Shown: positions 33,966 through 43,861, counted from the first letter of the stretch. The stretch is DNA of 64,000 bases from Dermatophilus congolensis (GCF_900187045.1 NZ_LT906453.1:2480001-2544000), one strand, 5' to 3'. Numbers and translations are program-made. Notes: generated by a model not told the origin, from the letters alone.

Positions 33966-36641
33966 TCAGGAGTGGATATTCAGCTGCTCAGCCAGCAGTG
34001 CCGCGGATCGGGTGCCGTCATGCACTTGGCGGACAAACTCTGGTCCAGAAGCAGCCACTGCGCTGAATCCGTCACGATCAGTGAGGACTTCACGCAGCAC
34101 TGCCTCTAAACGGTCTGCAGGTGCCTCAACCACCGGCACTTCCAGCCCCGTCTGAGACTTCACATGCTCACGAACTTCTTCGATGACATGTCCAAGCACG
34201 AGTTTTCCTGCCGCCATCGCTTCACACGCGGCTACCCCGTACCCGCCTAAAGCGAATTGGTCGAGCACAATGTCAGCGCCCTTGACCAGGTCGACCATTT
34301 CTTTCTGTGTGGCACCTTCTACCCGCTCATATCGGATGAGCCCTTCTTCGACGAGCGGCCCCACCGCAGCTTCGACGTGAGCGCTTCCTTTCAGCGAAGA
34401 TCGGCTCGGTGTGTGGAGCACTACCGGTACCGGTTTGTCCAGCACAGCAGACTCCGCGCTCCACATCTGGACGTCAACCACCACTGGAAGCCAATGCGCA
34501 CCTGGCATGTGCCGCAACAAATCTGGTGTTGAGACAAACACAGGACCGCCGAAGGCATCGTCAGCCATGAAGGCTCGCACTTTCGGCGCGAGGATATCCA
34601 CTACCCGCTGCAACCGAGCGGTTTGCTCATCTGCCGGGTCAACGAAAGGCGACCATGGTGTCTGCTGGGCATTGATCGACGGGTTACGGATCTCGCTGCC
34701 GTGCAGCAGCAGTCCCACCCGTACACCTGCCGCGCGCAACACTTTCACATCCCCAACAAAGTCATGCCCATGCCGCAGCCCGAACACAGGCCGCCCGGCC
34801 TCCACCAGAGCATGCGTCCAGTCCTTCACTGCACGATTCTCCAGTGCCTGCGCCCATTTGGCGTCACGCCGATAGGTTGTCGTCTCGACCCAGGTGTCAT
34901 GCGGATACCGGAACTTCTGTCCTCGGTCCACTTCCATCACAGACGTGCTCACCCCGGGTATCGCTCGCTCAAGTGCCTTAGCCCACTGCCATGCCTGGCC
35001 AGCCATATTCGCTGGCCCAAACCCGACGTAACTTGCCCTGTCATCGTGACTAATTGGCCGCTCTACCATCTCTTCTAGAGTTGAACTAGATTGCGGCTCG
35101 CTTATTCCTGCATCCCCGACGGCGACACTGTTCGCCCGCACCATCAACGACTTCCCTACCGGAAGCCCTCGACGGAACAGGTCGCGGTATAGCTCGCGTA
35201 GTGTTTTTTCCTGATATTCCCAGGCGTATGGCGTCAATAGGTCGGTGTTTTGGCGGATACGTTTCTGAAATTCATCTTTACGCGATAGTGCTTCTTTGAC
35301 CGCTGTCGCGAATGAGGCTGGGTTTCCTGCCTCATGAACTAGCCCCACCTGCTCACGCTCAACGAATTCTTTCTGTGCACGCGTATCGCTGACAACCACT
35401 GGTAGACCGGCGAATAAGTACTCGAACAACTTGTTCGCGAGCGCGAACTCGTGGCTGCCGAAGTGCAGGATGGGAATGAGTCCAAGGTCTGCTTCGGCGA
35501 CAAAACCGCTTACGTGATCTGGGCGCACTGGATCGATGAAGTGCACTCGGTCCTCGACGCCACAGGTTCGCGCCAATTCGGTGAGTTCGCGTACTGGGGC
35601 TGTGGTGGTTCGCGGCACGCATACCACTGCCACATGCACCTCAGGTAGTGCAATTAACGCGCGTATGGCTGTATCAACTCCTCGTGCGGCAGTGACTCCT
35701 CCCGAATACACCAGTAGTGGTGTTTTTTTATCAACGCCGCATACCTCACGAAGTGAGACCTCTGCCGAGCGTTCAGCTGCGGAAAGCACTGGGGCATTCA
35801 TCACCACTGTTGGTTGTCTGGCTAGGTCGTAGTCTTTCTGCAGCTGCTCAGCCAGGGGTTGTGTCACTGTGACCACGGCGTCGGCGTCGCGGATGTATTC
35901 GTTCTGCAGATCAAGGTAGGCAGCACGCTTGCGCACTGGCCTGCCTGGATAGATCGAAAGACCAGCTACGTATTCGTGAGCGTCGTAAACCCAGGCCGCT
36001 TCCTTACCGTTGGCTCGTCTACGTGCTACCGCCCGCGCCGCGACCCCAACCATGTGCACGTCGTGGGCGTGGATGATGTCCCATTCCAGGGAATCAATTA
36101 CTGGGTCAAATGCGAGCGCGTAGTCGTCAATTTCAGGGATATCGCGACGCCAGGCTACGAGGGCGGCAGAGTTGTCGATTGATTCGTACAGTTTGTGGCG
36201 CCAGTTATCTTCATACTTGCTCAAACGTGTGGCCTGTTGTTCAAGCTTTGTTTGCGCTACTCGCCATAGGGCTGCTCGGGTGGCACGGTTTGCTCCGTTA
36301 GCGCCTTTTTGTTCGGCAGCTTCCCGTTGGCGCAGGCTGAGTTGGAGTTCGCGCAGTCTTTTTTCGCGCGGAGATGGCTCGTTCACCACGATGAGGCGTT
36401 TGTCTCGTCGTGCTTTGCGGGCGGCGTTGGCTCGGTCACGGAATCGCCATGCCACCGGTACGCGCACGATGCGTACTGGGCCTAGCGTTGACTGTTCCCG
36501 CACTCCTGTGGAGCTGTATCCCAAAATGGTGACCTCAATATCACCGTCAGCTAGCGCCAGCGCAGTTTTGAGGACACGGGTGTCGTGGCGAATGTCATTG
36601 CCAACCATCATGAGAACGCGTCGCGGAGTCACCTGTACCAC
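33966..36641 (-). CDS. Two-part glycosyltransferase: GT4 domain fused to a GPANxAGQ module
   Basis: This 891-residue protein starts at GTG 36641, after AGGA. Residues 1-510 form a GT4 enzyme with MMVGNDIRHDTRVLKTALAL, DIIHAHDVHMVGVA, WVYDAHEYVAG, LLVYSGGVTAARGVDTAI and ANKLFEYLFAGLPVVVSD. The stretch 65-145 is highly charged and helical. Residues 540-885 are a separate module: GFGPANMAGQAWQWAKAL, HALVEAGRPVFGLRHGHD, LLLHGSEIRNPS, FVSTPDLLRH, HTPSRSSLKGS, DIVLDQFALGGYGVAACEAM. The same module occurs twice in the gene at 38119-40545. The module reads like a GT-B C-half. The protein should act on a glycan precursor in the cytoplasm; the substrate is unknown. Confidence 0.85.
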   Translation of the reverse strand: MVQVTPRRVLMMVGNDIRHDTRVLKTALALADGDIEVTILGYSSTGVREQSTLGPVRIVRVPVAWRFRDRANAARKARRDKRLIVVNEPSPREKRLRELQLSLRQREAAEQKGANGANRATRAALWRVAQTKLEQQATRLSKYEDNWRHKLYESIDNSAALVAWRRDIPEIDDYALAFDPVIDSLEWDIIHAHDVHMVGVAARAVARRRANGKEAAWVYDAHEYVAGLSIYPGRPVRKRAAYLDLQNEYIRDADAVVTVTQPLAEQLQKDYDLARQPTVVMNAPVLSAAERSAEVSLREVCGVDKKTPLLVYSGGVTAARGVDTAIRALIALPEVHVAVVCVPRTTTAPVRELTELARTCGVEDRVHFIDPVRPDHVSGFVAEADLGLIPILHFGSHEFALANKLFEYLFAGLPVVVSDTRAQKEFVEREQVGLVHEAGNPASFATAVKEALSRKDEFQKRIRQNTDLLTPYAWEYQEKTLRELYRDLFRRGLPVGKSLMVRANSVAVGDAGISEPQSSSTLEEMVERPISHDDRASYVGFGPANMAGQAWQWAKALERAIPGVSTSVMEVDRGQKFRYPHDTWVETTTYRRDAKWAQALENRAVKDWTHALVEAGRPVFGLRHGHDFVGDVKVLRAAGVRVGLLLHGSEIRNPSINAQQTPWSPFVDPADEQTARLQRVVDILAPKVRAFMADDAFGGPVFVSTPDLLRHMPGAHWLPVVVDVQMWSAESAVLDKPVPVVLHTPSRSSLKGSAHVEAAVGPLVEEGLIRYERVEGATQKEMVDLVKGADIVLDQFALGGYGVAACEAMAAGKLVLGHVIEEVREHVKSQTGLEVPVVEAPADRLEAVLREVLTDRDGFSAVAASGPEFVRQVHDGTRSAALLAEQLNIHS

Positions 36642-36711
36642 TGTAGTTCCTGACTGTTTTCACGGTGGCGTACCCCCTGTATGCGCCGTAACGCCGATAC
36701 GCTCAATTCTT

Positions 36712-38151
36712 ATGCGAGGCGAAGATATTGCTGAGGAGTCAGGCTTACTGGCCAGTGGCGAACTCAACACTTCTCGTCCGCTATTGGTGACGTGGTTTTC
36801 CTATCTCGTCGCTGCGGGAGGAGCTTGCGCCGTTGTTTTTACGGTGGCTGGCGGGTTGCTATCTCTTCCCCTGCACGAGATGGGGCTAGAGAACACTTTT
36901 TTGTGTGTTGTCGCTTCGGTATCGTTTGTTGCTTTTATCAGTAGCGGCCCGCATATTTTTCGCCCTATCGCTTGGGCTTTGCCTTTTTTTGTTGCCGCTT
37001 TTGTTTTCTGGTCTCCGTATGCTTTGGCTCGAACTCCTGACGTACGTGCTGGTGAGCTTGAGTTGACGCGGCTGTTTACGGCTTTTGTCATGGCTTTAGC
37101 TGTTTATGCGTGCACGCAAGCAACTAGCGTTGGGATGACTGGTATGCGGCTGGGGTGGTTTTTTGGACTTGTCTTGTCGGTTGGTGTGGCTGGGTGGGAG
37201 ATTTTTACACGGCAGCATTTGTGGATCTCTGCGAGGAATCCGTTTATTTTTCCTGAACCTGTCGTGGTGGGCACTTATATCAATCCCAATAATTTCGCGA
37301 CTGCTTTGGTGGCGATGATTGTTGGGGCGATTGCGTTGGCGGCGCAGTCGCGTTCGCGCTTGTTTTCTGTCGTTGTGCTGGGTGTGGTTGCTGCTGGTTG
37401 TGTGGCGGTAGTTGTTACTCAAAGCCGTTCGGGGGTGTTGGCGCTGGTTGTTGTGCTGGCGTTGGAGGTGCGGCGGCGGATGCTTACTCGTCGTGGGGAT
37501 CGTTCGCTAGCTTGGCGGCAACGGTGTGCTGGAGTATCTGGACGAGCTCGTGTGCTGGTGGGTGTGGTGTGTGGGGTTATCTGCTGCGGGGTTGTTGCTG
37601 CTTTCACCGTGCCAGCGTTAGTGGCGCGTAATCCTGTTATGCAGATGCTGGTGGCGCAGGGTGGGTCAGAAACGCGGCGCTCGGACACTCTTCGGTTGCA
37701 GTTGTTGAAGGCTGCGTGGCGTTATTTGCGTGATTCGGGGTGGCTTGGTTCGGGGGCTGGGTCTTTTGAATATTTGTTGTGGCATGATCCGGCTCCTGCA
37801 ACTTTGAAGCTGACGAATCTTCACAACGCTTTTATGGAGCTACTGACTCAATACGGTGTTCCTATTGCTGTTTGTTACGGAGTGTTCGTCATTGGGGTAC
37901 TGGTGACGCTGGCGGGGTCTGTACGTGTCCCTGACACCCGTGTCGCACGGTATGAGGCAGTCGGTTATCTCATTGCGCTTATTGCTTTGGGTATTGCAGC
38001 CAGTTCAGCTCTGCATGTTGGGACGTGGTGGGTCATGCATGCGGCTGCTGGTGCGTGTGCGTGGCGGGTTGCTACGCACACGCACCGTTTGCCGTTACGG
38101 GGGCAGGAAGCTGCGCGGTCAGTCGATCCAGGTGGCAAGGACGTTTGCTGA
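36712..38151 (+). CDS. Second Wzy-like O-antigen polymerase/ligase
   Basis: From ATG 36712 this is a 479-residue protein with about 11-12 hydrophobic helices. The family region includes PVVVGTYINPNNFATALVAM, AAGCVAVVVTQSRSGVLALVVVLALEV (read in parts), and a large polar loop with RLQLLKAAWRYLRDSGWLGSGAGSFEYLLWHD (read in parts) and LHNAFMELLTQYGVP. This matches the Wzy/WaaL type (PF04932) well. No ribosome site precedes the ATG; TACGCT at 36698-36703 could be a -10 for a leaderless transcript. The upstream in-frame extension is a shadow of the divergent gene. Its last 33 nt overlap the converging gene. Confidence 0.85.
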   Translation: MRGEDIAEESGLLASGELNTSRPLLVTWFSYLVAAGGACAVVFTVAGGLLSLPLHEMGLENTFLCVVASVSFVAFISSGPHIFRPIAWALPFFVAAFVFWSPYALARTPDVRAGELELTRLFTAFVMALAVYACTQATSVGMTGMRLGWFFGLVLSVGVAGWEIFTRQHLWISARNPFIFPEPVVVGTYINPNNFATALVAMIVGAIALAAQSRSRLFSVVVLGVVAAGCVAVVVTQSRSGVLALVVVLALEVRRRMLTRRGDRSLAWRQRCAGVSGRARVLVGVVCGVICCGVVAAFTVPALVARNPVMQMLVAQGGSETRRSDTLRLQLLKAAWRYLRDSGWLGSGAGSFEYLLWHDPAPATLKLTNLHNAFMELLTQYGVPIAVCYGVFVIGVLVTLAGSVRVPDTRVARYEAVGYLIALIALGIAASSALHVGTWWVMHAAAGACAWRVATHTHRLPLRGQEAARSVDPGGKDVC

Positions 38152-40545
38152 TTTAGTGCCGTCGTGTACTGCTCGAACGAACTCTTGCCCTGCTCGGCTG
38201 AGCGCTATTCGCCGCTGCGGATCTTCTGCCAGGTTGCGTAGCACCTGTTCGATTTGATCTGGCTCGGCCTCAACGATAGGCAGCTCTAGACCGGTGTCCG
38301 CGGTGATCTGTTCGCGGGTTTTTTCGGTCACATGCCCCACGACAACTCGCCCCGCCGCCATCGCTTCACATGCAGTAACACCGTATGTGCCAAGCGCGAA
38401 TTGGTCGAGAACGACGTCGGCTGCTGCGTATCGGGCCCGCATACGGCTCGGCGCAGTGCCACCGACGTTGGAGTATGTGATGACACCTTCGTGAGCTAGG
38501 TCGGTGACTGCTGGTTCAATAAGCATCGTTCCTTGCAACAGCGAATGGCTGGGGGCGTGCATCACGCGCATTACCCCTTCGTGGGGGTTTTGTTCTTCGC
38601 TTTGCCAAGAGTCGACATCGACCACGATTGGGCACCAACGTGCCTGAGGCACATAGTCGAGTAGGTCGGGAGTGGAAACGAATGTGTGCCCGCAGAATTG
38701 GGTCATCGCTTCGATGGTGCGCTGTGCGCGCTGTTCCAGCACTTCGAGCGAGGGCACACCGTCCCAGATTTCACCGTAAGGAGACCAGGCGTGCTCTTTA
38801 CGGTGAAGGCTGGGAACGCGCACGTCTGCACCGTGGGCGATGAGCGCCACGTTCAGCCCTGCTTCGCGCAGTACTGGTATCTCGCCGGTGGCGCGGGTTC
38901 CATGCCGGAAACCGGTTACGGGACGCAGTGCTTCGATGAGAATGTGCGTGTAGAACTCGCTGAGATAGCGCTCTTGCCGTTCGCTCCAGCTTTCGTCAGA
39001 AAAGAATGTTGGGTCGATCTGGTAGTCGCTCGGAAAGCGCAGGAGATGGCCGCGGGTTGCCATCGAGGTAGCGGATACGCCATCTAAATGCGTGCGCAGG
39101 GCGCGTGCCCAAGCTGTTCCTTGTCCGGCGAGGTTAGCTGGCCCAATAAACACTCGTCGTGCAGCGGTGAGGTCGGGGACAGGTTTGAAAGGGGCTACTG
39201 GTTCGGCTTCACGTTCAGCGAGTGCGTCGGTGGCGGTAGCGATTTTCCCGCCGGTGAAGTGCTCGGAGAGCACTTTCGCTGATAGTCGCCCGTCATGAAT
39301 TTCGGCGACGTAGTCCGGCCCTTTCGCGGCGAAGGCACGGGCGCTATCGCGGTTGGTGATGATATCGAGGAGGACTTCGCGCAGGGTTTCGACAGTTGCT
39401 TCTTTGATAGGGATATCCAGTCCGGAGACTTCTTTGACACGCTGACGCACCACGTCACCTAGGAATGCCACAACTACGCGGCCAGCGGCGAGTCCTTCAA
39501 TTGCAGTTACTCCATACAGCCCCATGACGAGCTGGTCGATAACGATGTCAGCTTCGCTGAACTCGCGTTGAATGTCAGCGTGAGATACGCCTCGGGGGGT
39601 GCGGTATTCGATGTGTCCTTCTTCGGCGAGCTGGGTGCAAATCTCGTCGATGAAGTCGCTTCCTTTGAGTTTGCCGTTGCTGGGAATGTGCACTACGCGT
39701 GGGATGGGGCGCGCCAGGAGGGGCCAGTCGGAATCCCAGTGGTAGGTGTCGATGACGGTAGGGCACCAGTGGGCGCGCGGGGCATAGTCGATGAGGTCTG
39801 GGGTGGAAACGAAAACGGGGCCGTCGAACTGTTCGATGATGCGGGCGTTGTTGAGGGCTCGCTTTTCGAGGATTTGGTACGTCCTGTCTTCGGGGTCATC
39901 GAAGGGGCTGTGCGGGAACATTTGTGCGTGTTTGGAGGGGACACGTAGGTCAGATCCGTGGGATATCAGCGCAACGGCTAGTCCTGCTTCGGTGAGTCGT
40001 TTGATTTCAATCTCGCAGGTGTTGCCGTATCGGGTTCCGAATAGGGGACGTTCGGCTTCGATGAGGGCGTGGGTGTAGTGGGCGAAGACGTATTTTTCTT
40101 GCTCTTTTTGCCAGCCAATGTCGCGGTAGGCCTCAGGGGCTACTTCTTGATCGACGGGAAAACGGATGGCTCCTTTGACAGCCATGGAGCGGGCTCCAAC
40201 GCCGGTGATGTGTGTCTCCATCGCGTCTGCCCAAGCTTTTCCTTGGCCTGCGAAGTTCGCGGGGGCTACCCATACTCGAACAGGTTCGTTGGGCAGGAAT
40301 GGTCGGCGTGAGGCGGCGGCCAGGACTGCTGGGTCAATCGGCGCTGCTGGGGTTTTGCCGGTGCTGGAGTCAACAATGCGCACGGCAGCGGCGGGTAGGT
40401 GACGTCGTACGACACGCAGCTGTGTTTTGACCGGATCAGGCAAAGCTTTACGGAGAGGTGATTGCGGACCAAGCGCGAGCCGTAGTGCCTTTCGTGCCGC
40501 TTTGCTCGCGGCTCGTCGTGCGTTATTCGGGGTGGACGCGCTCAT
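38119..40545 (-). CDS. Tandem GPANxAGQ-module glycosyltransferase-like protein
   Basis: This 808-residue protein starts at ATG 40545, after GGGAGGCC. A basic N-terminal 85 residues precede two copies of one ~340-residue module. Copy A runs about 92-430: APANFAGQGKAWADAM, HALIEAERPLFGTRYGN, ALISHGSDLRVPS, FVSTPDLIDY, HIPSNGKLKGS, DIVIDQLVMGLYGVTAIEGLAAG. Copy B runs about 466-805: GPANLAGQGTAWARAL, HILIEALRPVTGFRHG, ALIAHGADVRVPS, FVSTPDLLDY, HAPSHSLLQGT, VVLDQFALGTYGVTACEAMAAG. A third copy ends the 33966-36641 protein. The repeated module resembles a glycosyltransferase of the GT-B type and may add two residues. It is the last gene of a minus-strand glycan operon. Confidence 0.85.
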   Translation of the reverse strand: MSASTPNNARRAASKAARKALRLALGPQSPLRKALPDPVKTQLRVVRRHLPAAAVRIVDSSTGKTPAAPIDPAVLAAASRRPFLPNEPVRVWVAPANFAGQGKAWADAMETHITGVGARSMAVKGAIRFPVDQEVAPEAYRDIGWQKEQEKYVFAHYTHALIEAERPLFGTRYGNTCEIEIKRLTEAGLAVALISHGSDLRVPSKHAQMFPHSPFDDPEDRTYQILEKRALNNARIIEQFDGPVFVSTPDLIDYAPRAHWCPTVIDTYHWDSDWPLLARPIPRVVHIPSNGKLKGSDFIDEICTQLAEEGHIEYRTPRGVSHADIQREFSEADIVIDQLVMGLYGVTAIEGLAAGRVVVAFLGDVVRQRVKEVSGLDIPIKEATVETLREVLLDIITNRDSARAFAAKGPDYVAEIHDGRLSAKVLSEHFTGGKIATATDALAEREAEPVAPFKPVPDLTAARRVFIGPANLAGQGTAWARALRTHLDGVSATSMATRGHLLRFPSDYQIDPTFFSDESWSERQERYLSEFYTHILIEALRPVTGFRHGTRATGEIPVLREAGLNVALIAHGADVRVPSLHRKEHAWSPYGEIWDGVPSLEVLEQRAQRTIEAMTQFCGHTFVSTPDLLDYVPQARWCPIVVDVDSWQSEEQNPHEGVMRVMHAPSHSLLQGTMLIEPAVTDLAHEGVITYSNVGGTAPSRMRARYAAADVVLDQFALGTYGVTACEAMAAGRVVVGHVTEKTREQITADTGLELPIVEAEPDQIEQVLRNLAEDPQRRIALSRAGQEFVRAVHDGTKSANVLATWID

Positions 40546-40717
40546 GGAAGTGGCCTCCCTCTCGTTGGGCGCTTTGTCGTGTGCTGTGGAGTTGGGCCTG
40601 CGGCGGTGGTGGAATCGCGTGTGAGGCGTCCGGAGTTCATTCTGCCGTGTTTTGGGCGCTGTGGCCCGCCGTCAGGCTGGGTGATTCGCGCGCGTCTTCC
40701 CGCTTGAAGATGAATTA

Positions 40718-41836
40718 TCAGCGGACTGTAAGAAGTTCACTAATAGCGTCGGCGAAGTCGTCGTAGCCGCTGCGCGCCGCTCGTAGGCGGGTAGCTTCGG
40801 TGAGTGCAGCAGTGCGGGCGCGGGCGTGGGTCTGTGGCTGTTCGGACCATTTGTGCATGTGGGCAGCAACTGCGGCACCAACAGCGGCATCTTCCCCTAC
40901 TGGCACGAGAATTCCGGCCTCTGTGTCGGCCAGGACTTCATGCTGTCGCGGCAGATCGGTGCTGATTACTGGCAGTCCGCACGCAAGGTATTCGCCGAGC
41001 TTACTTGGCATCGCCTGCTGGAAGGCCGGGGTGTCAGCGAGAAGTACTAACCCTGCCCAGGCTCCGCGCGCTATCTCCCATGCGGCGTGTGGCGGGCGGC
41101 GTCCGTGTAGGCGGATTCTTTCAGCTAGGCGGCTGTCGCTATCGAGAGTGGCGGTGAGTTCTTCTGCGTCGGCGGGCGCTACTGGCCCAACGATGTCCAA
41201 AGTCCAGTCCGGAGCCAGACGTAGCGCTTCGATCATTGCGAATAAACCTCGGGAGCTGCGTACATCACCGATATACACGGCCCGGGGTTTGGCGTCGGGG
41301 TCGGCGGGGTCTGGCAGGAGAGCCGGTACGGGTTCGTTGCGCAGAACAAGTCGGTTTCGTGCCTCCAGTGGGGGTACGTGATCGTCAGCGACGAGGGTCA
41401 GCGCGGCGCGTTTGGCGATGGTGGTGAATGCTTCTACGACACCGTTTCCGACGATGCCGGGTATTCCTGCCGCTTTGCTTGCCCATGGCCGGTCACGCAG
41501 GAGGGCTGCGTAGTCTTCATGAATATCGACGACAAGAACTCGCCCGGAAGACATGACGATGGTTCCTGCAGCGACTGCTGAGTCAGGGTCGAGGGTGACT
41601 AGGACACGTCCACCGGCCGAAGCGGCCATCCTGGCCGCCAGTGGGGCTCGGGCGATGATGTGCGGGCGTTTCCAAGTTCGCACAGATGCACAGGTGGGGC
41701 CGTCTGCGGGGTCACCGAGTCCGAGAACTTCCACGGACATGCCGCGGGCCACCAGGGCCTGCACTTCACGATGCAGGCGGGCATCAGCGACATCGTGACC
41801 GCTTGTCACGAAGGACACGTCGTAGGAAGAACGCAT
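40718..41836 (-). CDS. GT4-type glycosyltransferase
   Basis: This 372-residue protein starts at ATG 41836. It has SFVTSGHDVADARLHREVQAL at the N-terminus, VLVVDIHEDYAALLRDRPW, LVLRNEPVPALLP, AVYIGDVRSSRGLFAMIEAL and MPSKLGEYLACGLPVISTDLPRQHEVL, the GT-B layout. It lacks a classical E-x7-E. It lies 77 nt after the Wzt-like ATPase gene and 172 nt before the tandem-module gene, and belongs to the second glycopolymer locus. The substrate cannot be read from sequence. Confidence 0.9.
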   Translation of the reverse strand: MRSSYDVSFVTSGHDVADARLHREVQALVARGMSVEVLGLGDPADGPTCASVRTWKRPHIIARAPLAARMAASAGGRVLVTLDPDSAVAAGTIVMSSGRVLVVDIHEDYAALLRDRPWASKAAGIPGIVGNGVVEAFTTIAKRAALTLVADDHVPPLEARNRLVLRNEPVPALLPDPADPDAKPRAVYIGDVRSSRGLFAMIEALRLAPDWTLDIVGPVAPADAEELTATLDSDSRLAERIRLHGRRPPHAAWEIARGAWAGLVLLADTPAFQQAMPSKLGEYLACGLPVISTDLPRQHEVLADTEAGILVPVGEDAAVGAAVAAHMHKWSEQPQTHARARTAALTEATRLRAARSGYDDFADAISELLTVR

Positions 41837-41913
41837 GGTCCACGTTTACCAGGTGAGCGGGGGCGGAGCGAACCTGTCGGTAGTATCCGCCCCCCTGCTC
41901 GATGGTCATGAAG

Positions 41914-42900
41914 TCAGATTTCGTCCATGGTTGCAGGTGTTTTTCCGACCTTGACGAATTCGGTGTAGGCGTCGATGCATTCCTCCGGGGAGGCGTGCAT
42001 CATGATGCGTCCCTTGTGCAGCCAGATGGCGTCATTGCACATTTCTTTGATGCTGGACAAACCGTGAGAGACGAGGAACATTGCTCGCGCGGAAGCACGC
42101 AGTTCGGCCATTTTCGCGTTGGCTTTGGCGCGGAAGGTGGCGTCACCGGTAGATAGCGCCTCGTCGATCATGAGGATGTCGGGCTTCATGTGCACTGCCA
42201 CGGCGAAGGCTAGGCGGGAGTACATACCAGAGGAGTACGTGCGCATGGGTGCATCAATGAAGGCACCCAGTTCGGCCCATTCGGCAACTTCTTCGGCCCG
42301 TTCTTCTACTTCCGCGCGTGACAGGCCTGAGGCAAGCCCACCGAGGATGATGTTTTCGCGCCCGGAAAGCATGCCGTTGAATCCGACACCGAGGGCCAAG
42401 AGAGTGCTGGCTCTACCCCACACCTCGATTTGCCCGTGGTTGGGTGGGAGGATCCCGGCGATGGCGCGTAGGAGGGTAGATTTTCCTGCTCCGTTGGCTC
42501 CGATGATGCCTATGGCAGTGCCGTTGGGAACATCGAAGCTGATGTCGTTGATCGCGTTGACTTCGATGACTGCGCGTTCGCCTCGTCCGGCACGGACGAT
42601 GGCGTTTTTGAACGTTGGCACTCGCTCGAAGGTGGTGCGGTAGGTGATGTGCAGGTGCTGCACTGAGACTGCCAGGTCGGTGCGGCCGGTGTTGTCGCGC
42701 AGCTGCTCTTTTTCACCGCGGTAGCGGATTGAACCGGTTTTGGCGCTTTTGCCCGAGCGCATAGAGAAAACGCCACCGACAAGTGCCTCGCTGTTGCTGC
42801 CGGGTTTAGCTTCGGAAGCTGCGCGCTCAGCAGATGCTGCGCGGGCTTTTTCCTGTGCGGCGAGCTTTTGTGCCTCGCGGTTGTTTTGTTCCTCGGTCAT
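41914..42900 (-). CDS. Polysaccharide/teichoic-acid ABC exporter ATPase (Wzt/TagH-like)
   Basis: This 328-residue protein starts at ATG 42900, after GGAGGC; a longer in-frame ORF to 43092 overlaps the permease and is a shadow. A ~75-residue Ala/Glu/Lys-rich lead precedes the ATPase domain. The domain has Walker A GANGAGKSTLL, signature YSSGMYSRLAFAVA and Walker B ILMIDEALSTGD, plus the H-loop LVSHGLSSI. This is the TagH/Wzt subfamily that powers export of finished glycopolymers across the membrane. There is no C-terminal carbohydrate-binding domain, as in TagH of many Gram-positives. It pairs with the permease encoded 46 nt upstream. Confidence 0.93.
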   Translation of the reverse strand: MTEEQNNREAQKLAAQEKARAASAERAASEAKPGSNSEALVGGVFSMRSGKSAKTGSIRYRGEKEQLRDNTGRTDLAVSVQHLHITYRTTFERVPTFKNAIVRAGRGERAVIEVNAINDISFDVPNGTAIGIIGANGAGKSTLLRAIAGILPPNHGQIEVWGRASTLLALGVGFNGMLSGRENIILGGLASGLSRAEVEERAEEVAEWAELGAFIDAPMRTYSSGMYSRLAFAVAVHMKPDILMIDEALSTGDATFRAKANAKMAELRASARAMFLVSHGLSSIKEMCNDAIWLHKGRIMMHASPEECIDAYTEFVKVGKTPATMDEI

Positions 42901-42946
42901 TTTGGCGCCTCCGTCGGTACCAGGGCCCGGTGTTGCGGGGGTGTTA

Positions 42947-43861
42947 TCAGAGACGGACAGCGAACTCACGCTCCCTCGACAAGAAGAAGAACGAACCGGC
43001 GGCGACAGATACCACGCTCCATCCGATGGCCATGAGCCACAAGTCGAGCGAAGGAACGACGCCTTCTTGAAGTACCTGGTTGTACCCACCAATGAGGGAG
43101 TACAAGGGGTTGAAGGGGATGAGAGCTTTCATGACCGGGTAGCGGTCAATGAGGTCCACCGTCCACAGCACGGGAGATACGTACAGCCAGATTCGCATGA
43201 TGTATGGCAGGAAGCTGCTGGTGTCACGGAAGTACACCTGTGCGGTGGAGAAAAGCGCTGCGAGCCCAAAAGTGAAAAGGGTGAGCAGGGCCAGGAAGAT
43301 CGGGGCAACGATGAAGGTGGCCCAGGTGAAGGGATTCCCGGCTGTGATGTGGAAGATGAAGTAGACGGGGATGGTGGGTAGGAACCGGAAGAGGGCGGTG
43401 CGCACCGATGTCATGGGCAGCAGAAGCCGTGGGAAAGAGGTGTTTACCACCATTTTTCCTGCTCCGGTGACGGAGGAAGCTCCCTGCAGTACTGCGCCTT
43501 GGAAGTAGTAGAAGACGAAGATGCCACCGGTGATGTGGGCTAAAAGGCTGGGTTGGTATCCCTTGCGTTGCAGCACGGTGACCAGCATGAAGTAGACCAG
43601 GGCAAGCAGAAGGGGGTTGATGACGAGCCATGCCTGTCCGAAGAAGGTCATGGTGTTGGCTGCGCGCATCCCCGCTCGGGAGTTCGCTACGGCGAACTCT
43701 TTTCTCTCCCAGAGGTCTTTGAAGTAAACCTTGAGGTTGGGAAGTCCTGCACGATGCGGCTCGTATTTGTGGTACGGGACCGCGTCGGCGCGGATGATGG
43801 ATCCATCGACAGCTCTGGTGACGGCGCGACCCGCCTCTTGTTCGACCGAGTCAGAACTCAC
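42947..43861 (-). CDS. Polysaccharide/teichoic-acid ABC exporter permease (Wzm/TagG-like)
   Basis: This 304-residue protein starts at GTG 43861 with AAGGTGAG upstream, 3 nt after the GT4 stop. It has about six membrane helices after an N-terminal amphipathic segment (LPNLKVYFKDLWERKEFAVANSRAG in parts). Other stretches are FGQAWLVINPLLLALVYFMLV, ITGGIFVFYYFQGAVLQG and YVSPVLWTVDLIDRYPVMKALIPFNPLYSLIGGYNQVL (read in parts). That layout and the FNPLY motif are typical of ABC-2 polysaccharide exporters. It works with the Wzt-like ATPase. An ABC route next to Wzx/Wzy genes suggests the window encodes two separate glycopolymers. Confidence 0.92.
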   Translation of the reverse strand: MSSDSVEQEAGRAVTRAVDGSIIRADAVPYHKYEPHRAGLPNLKVYFKDLWERKEFAVANSRAGMRAANTMTFFGQAWLVINPLLLALVYFMLVTVLQRKGYQPSLLAHITGGIFVFYYFQGAVLQGASSVTGAGKMVVNTSFPRLLLPMTSVRTALFRFLPTIPVYFIFHITAGNPFTWATFIVAPIFLALLTLFTFGLAALFSTAQVYFRDTSSFLPYIMRIWLYVSPVLWTVDLIDRYPVMKALIPFNPLYSLIGGYNQVLQEGVVPSLDLWLMAIGWSVVSVAAGSFFFLSREREFAVRL

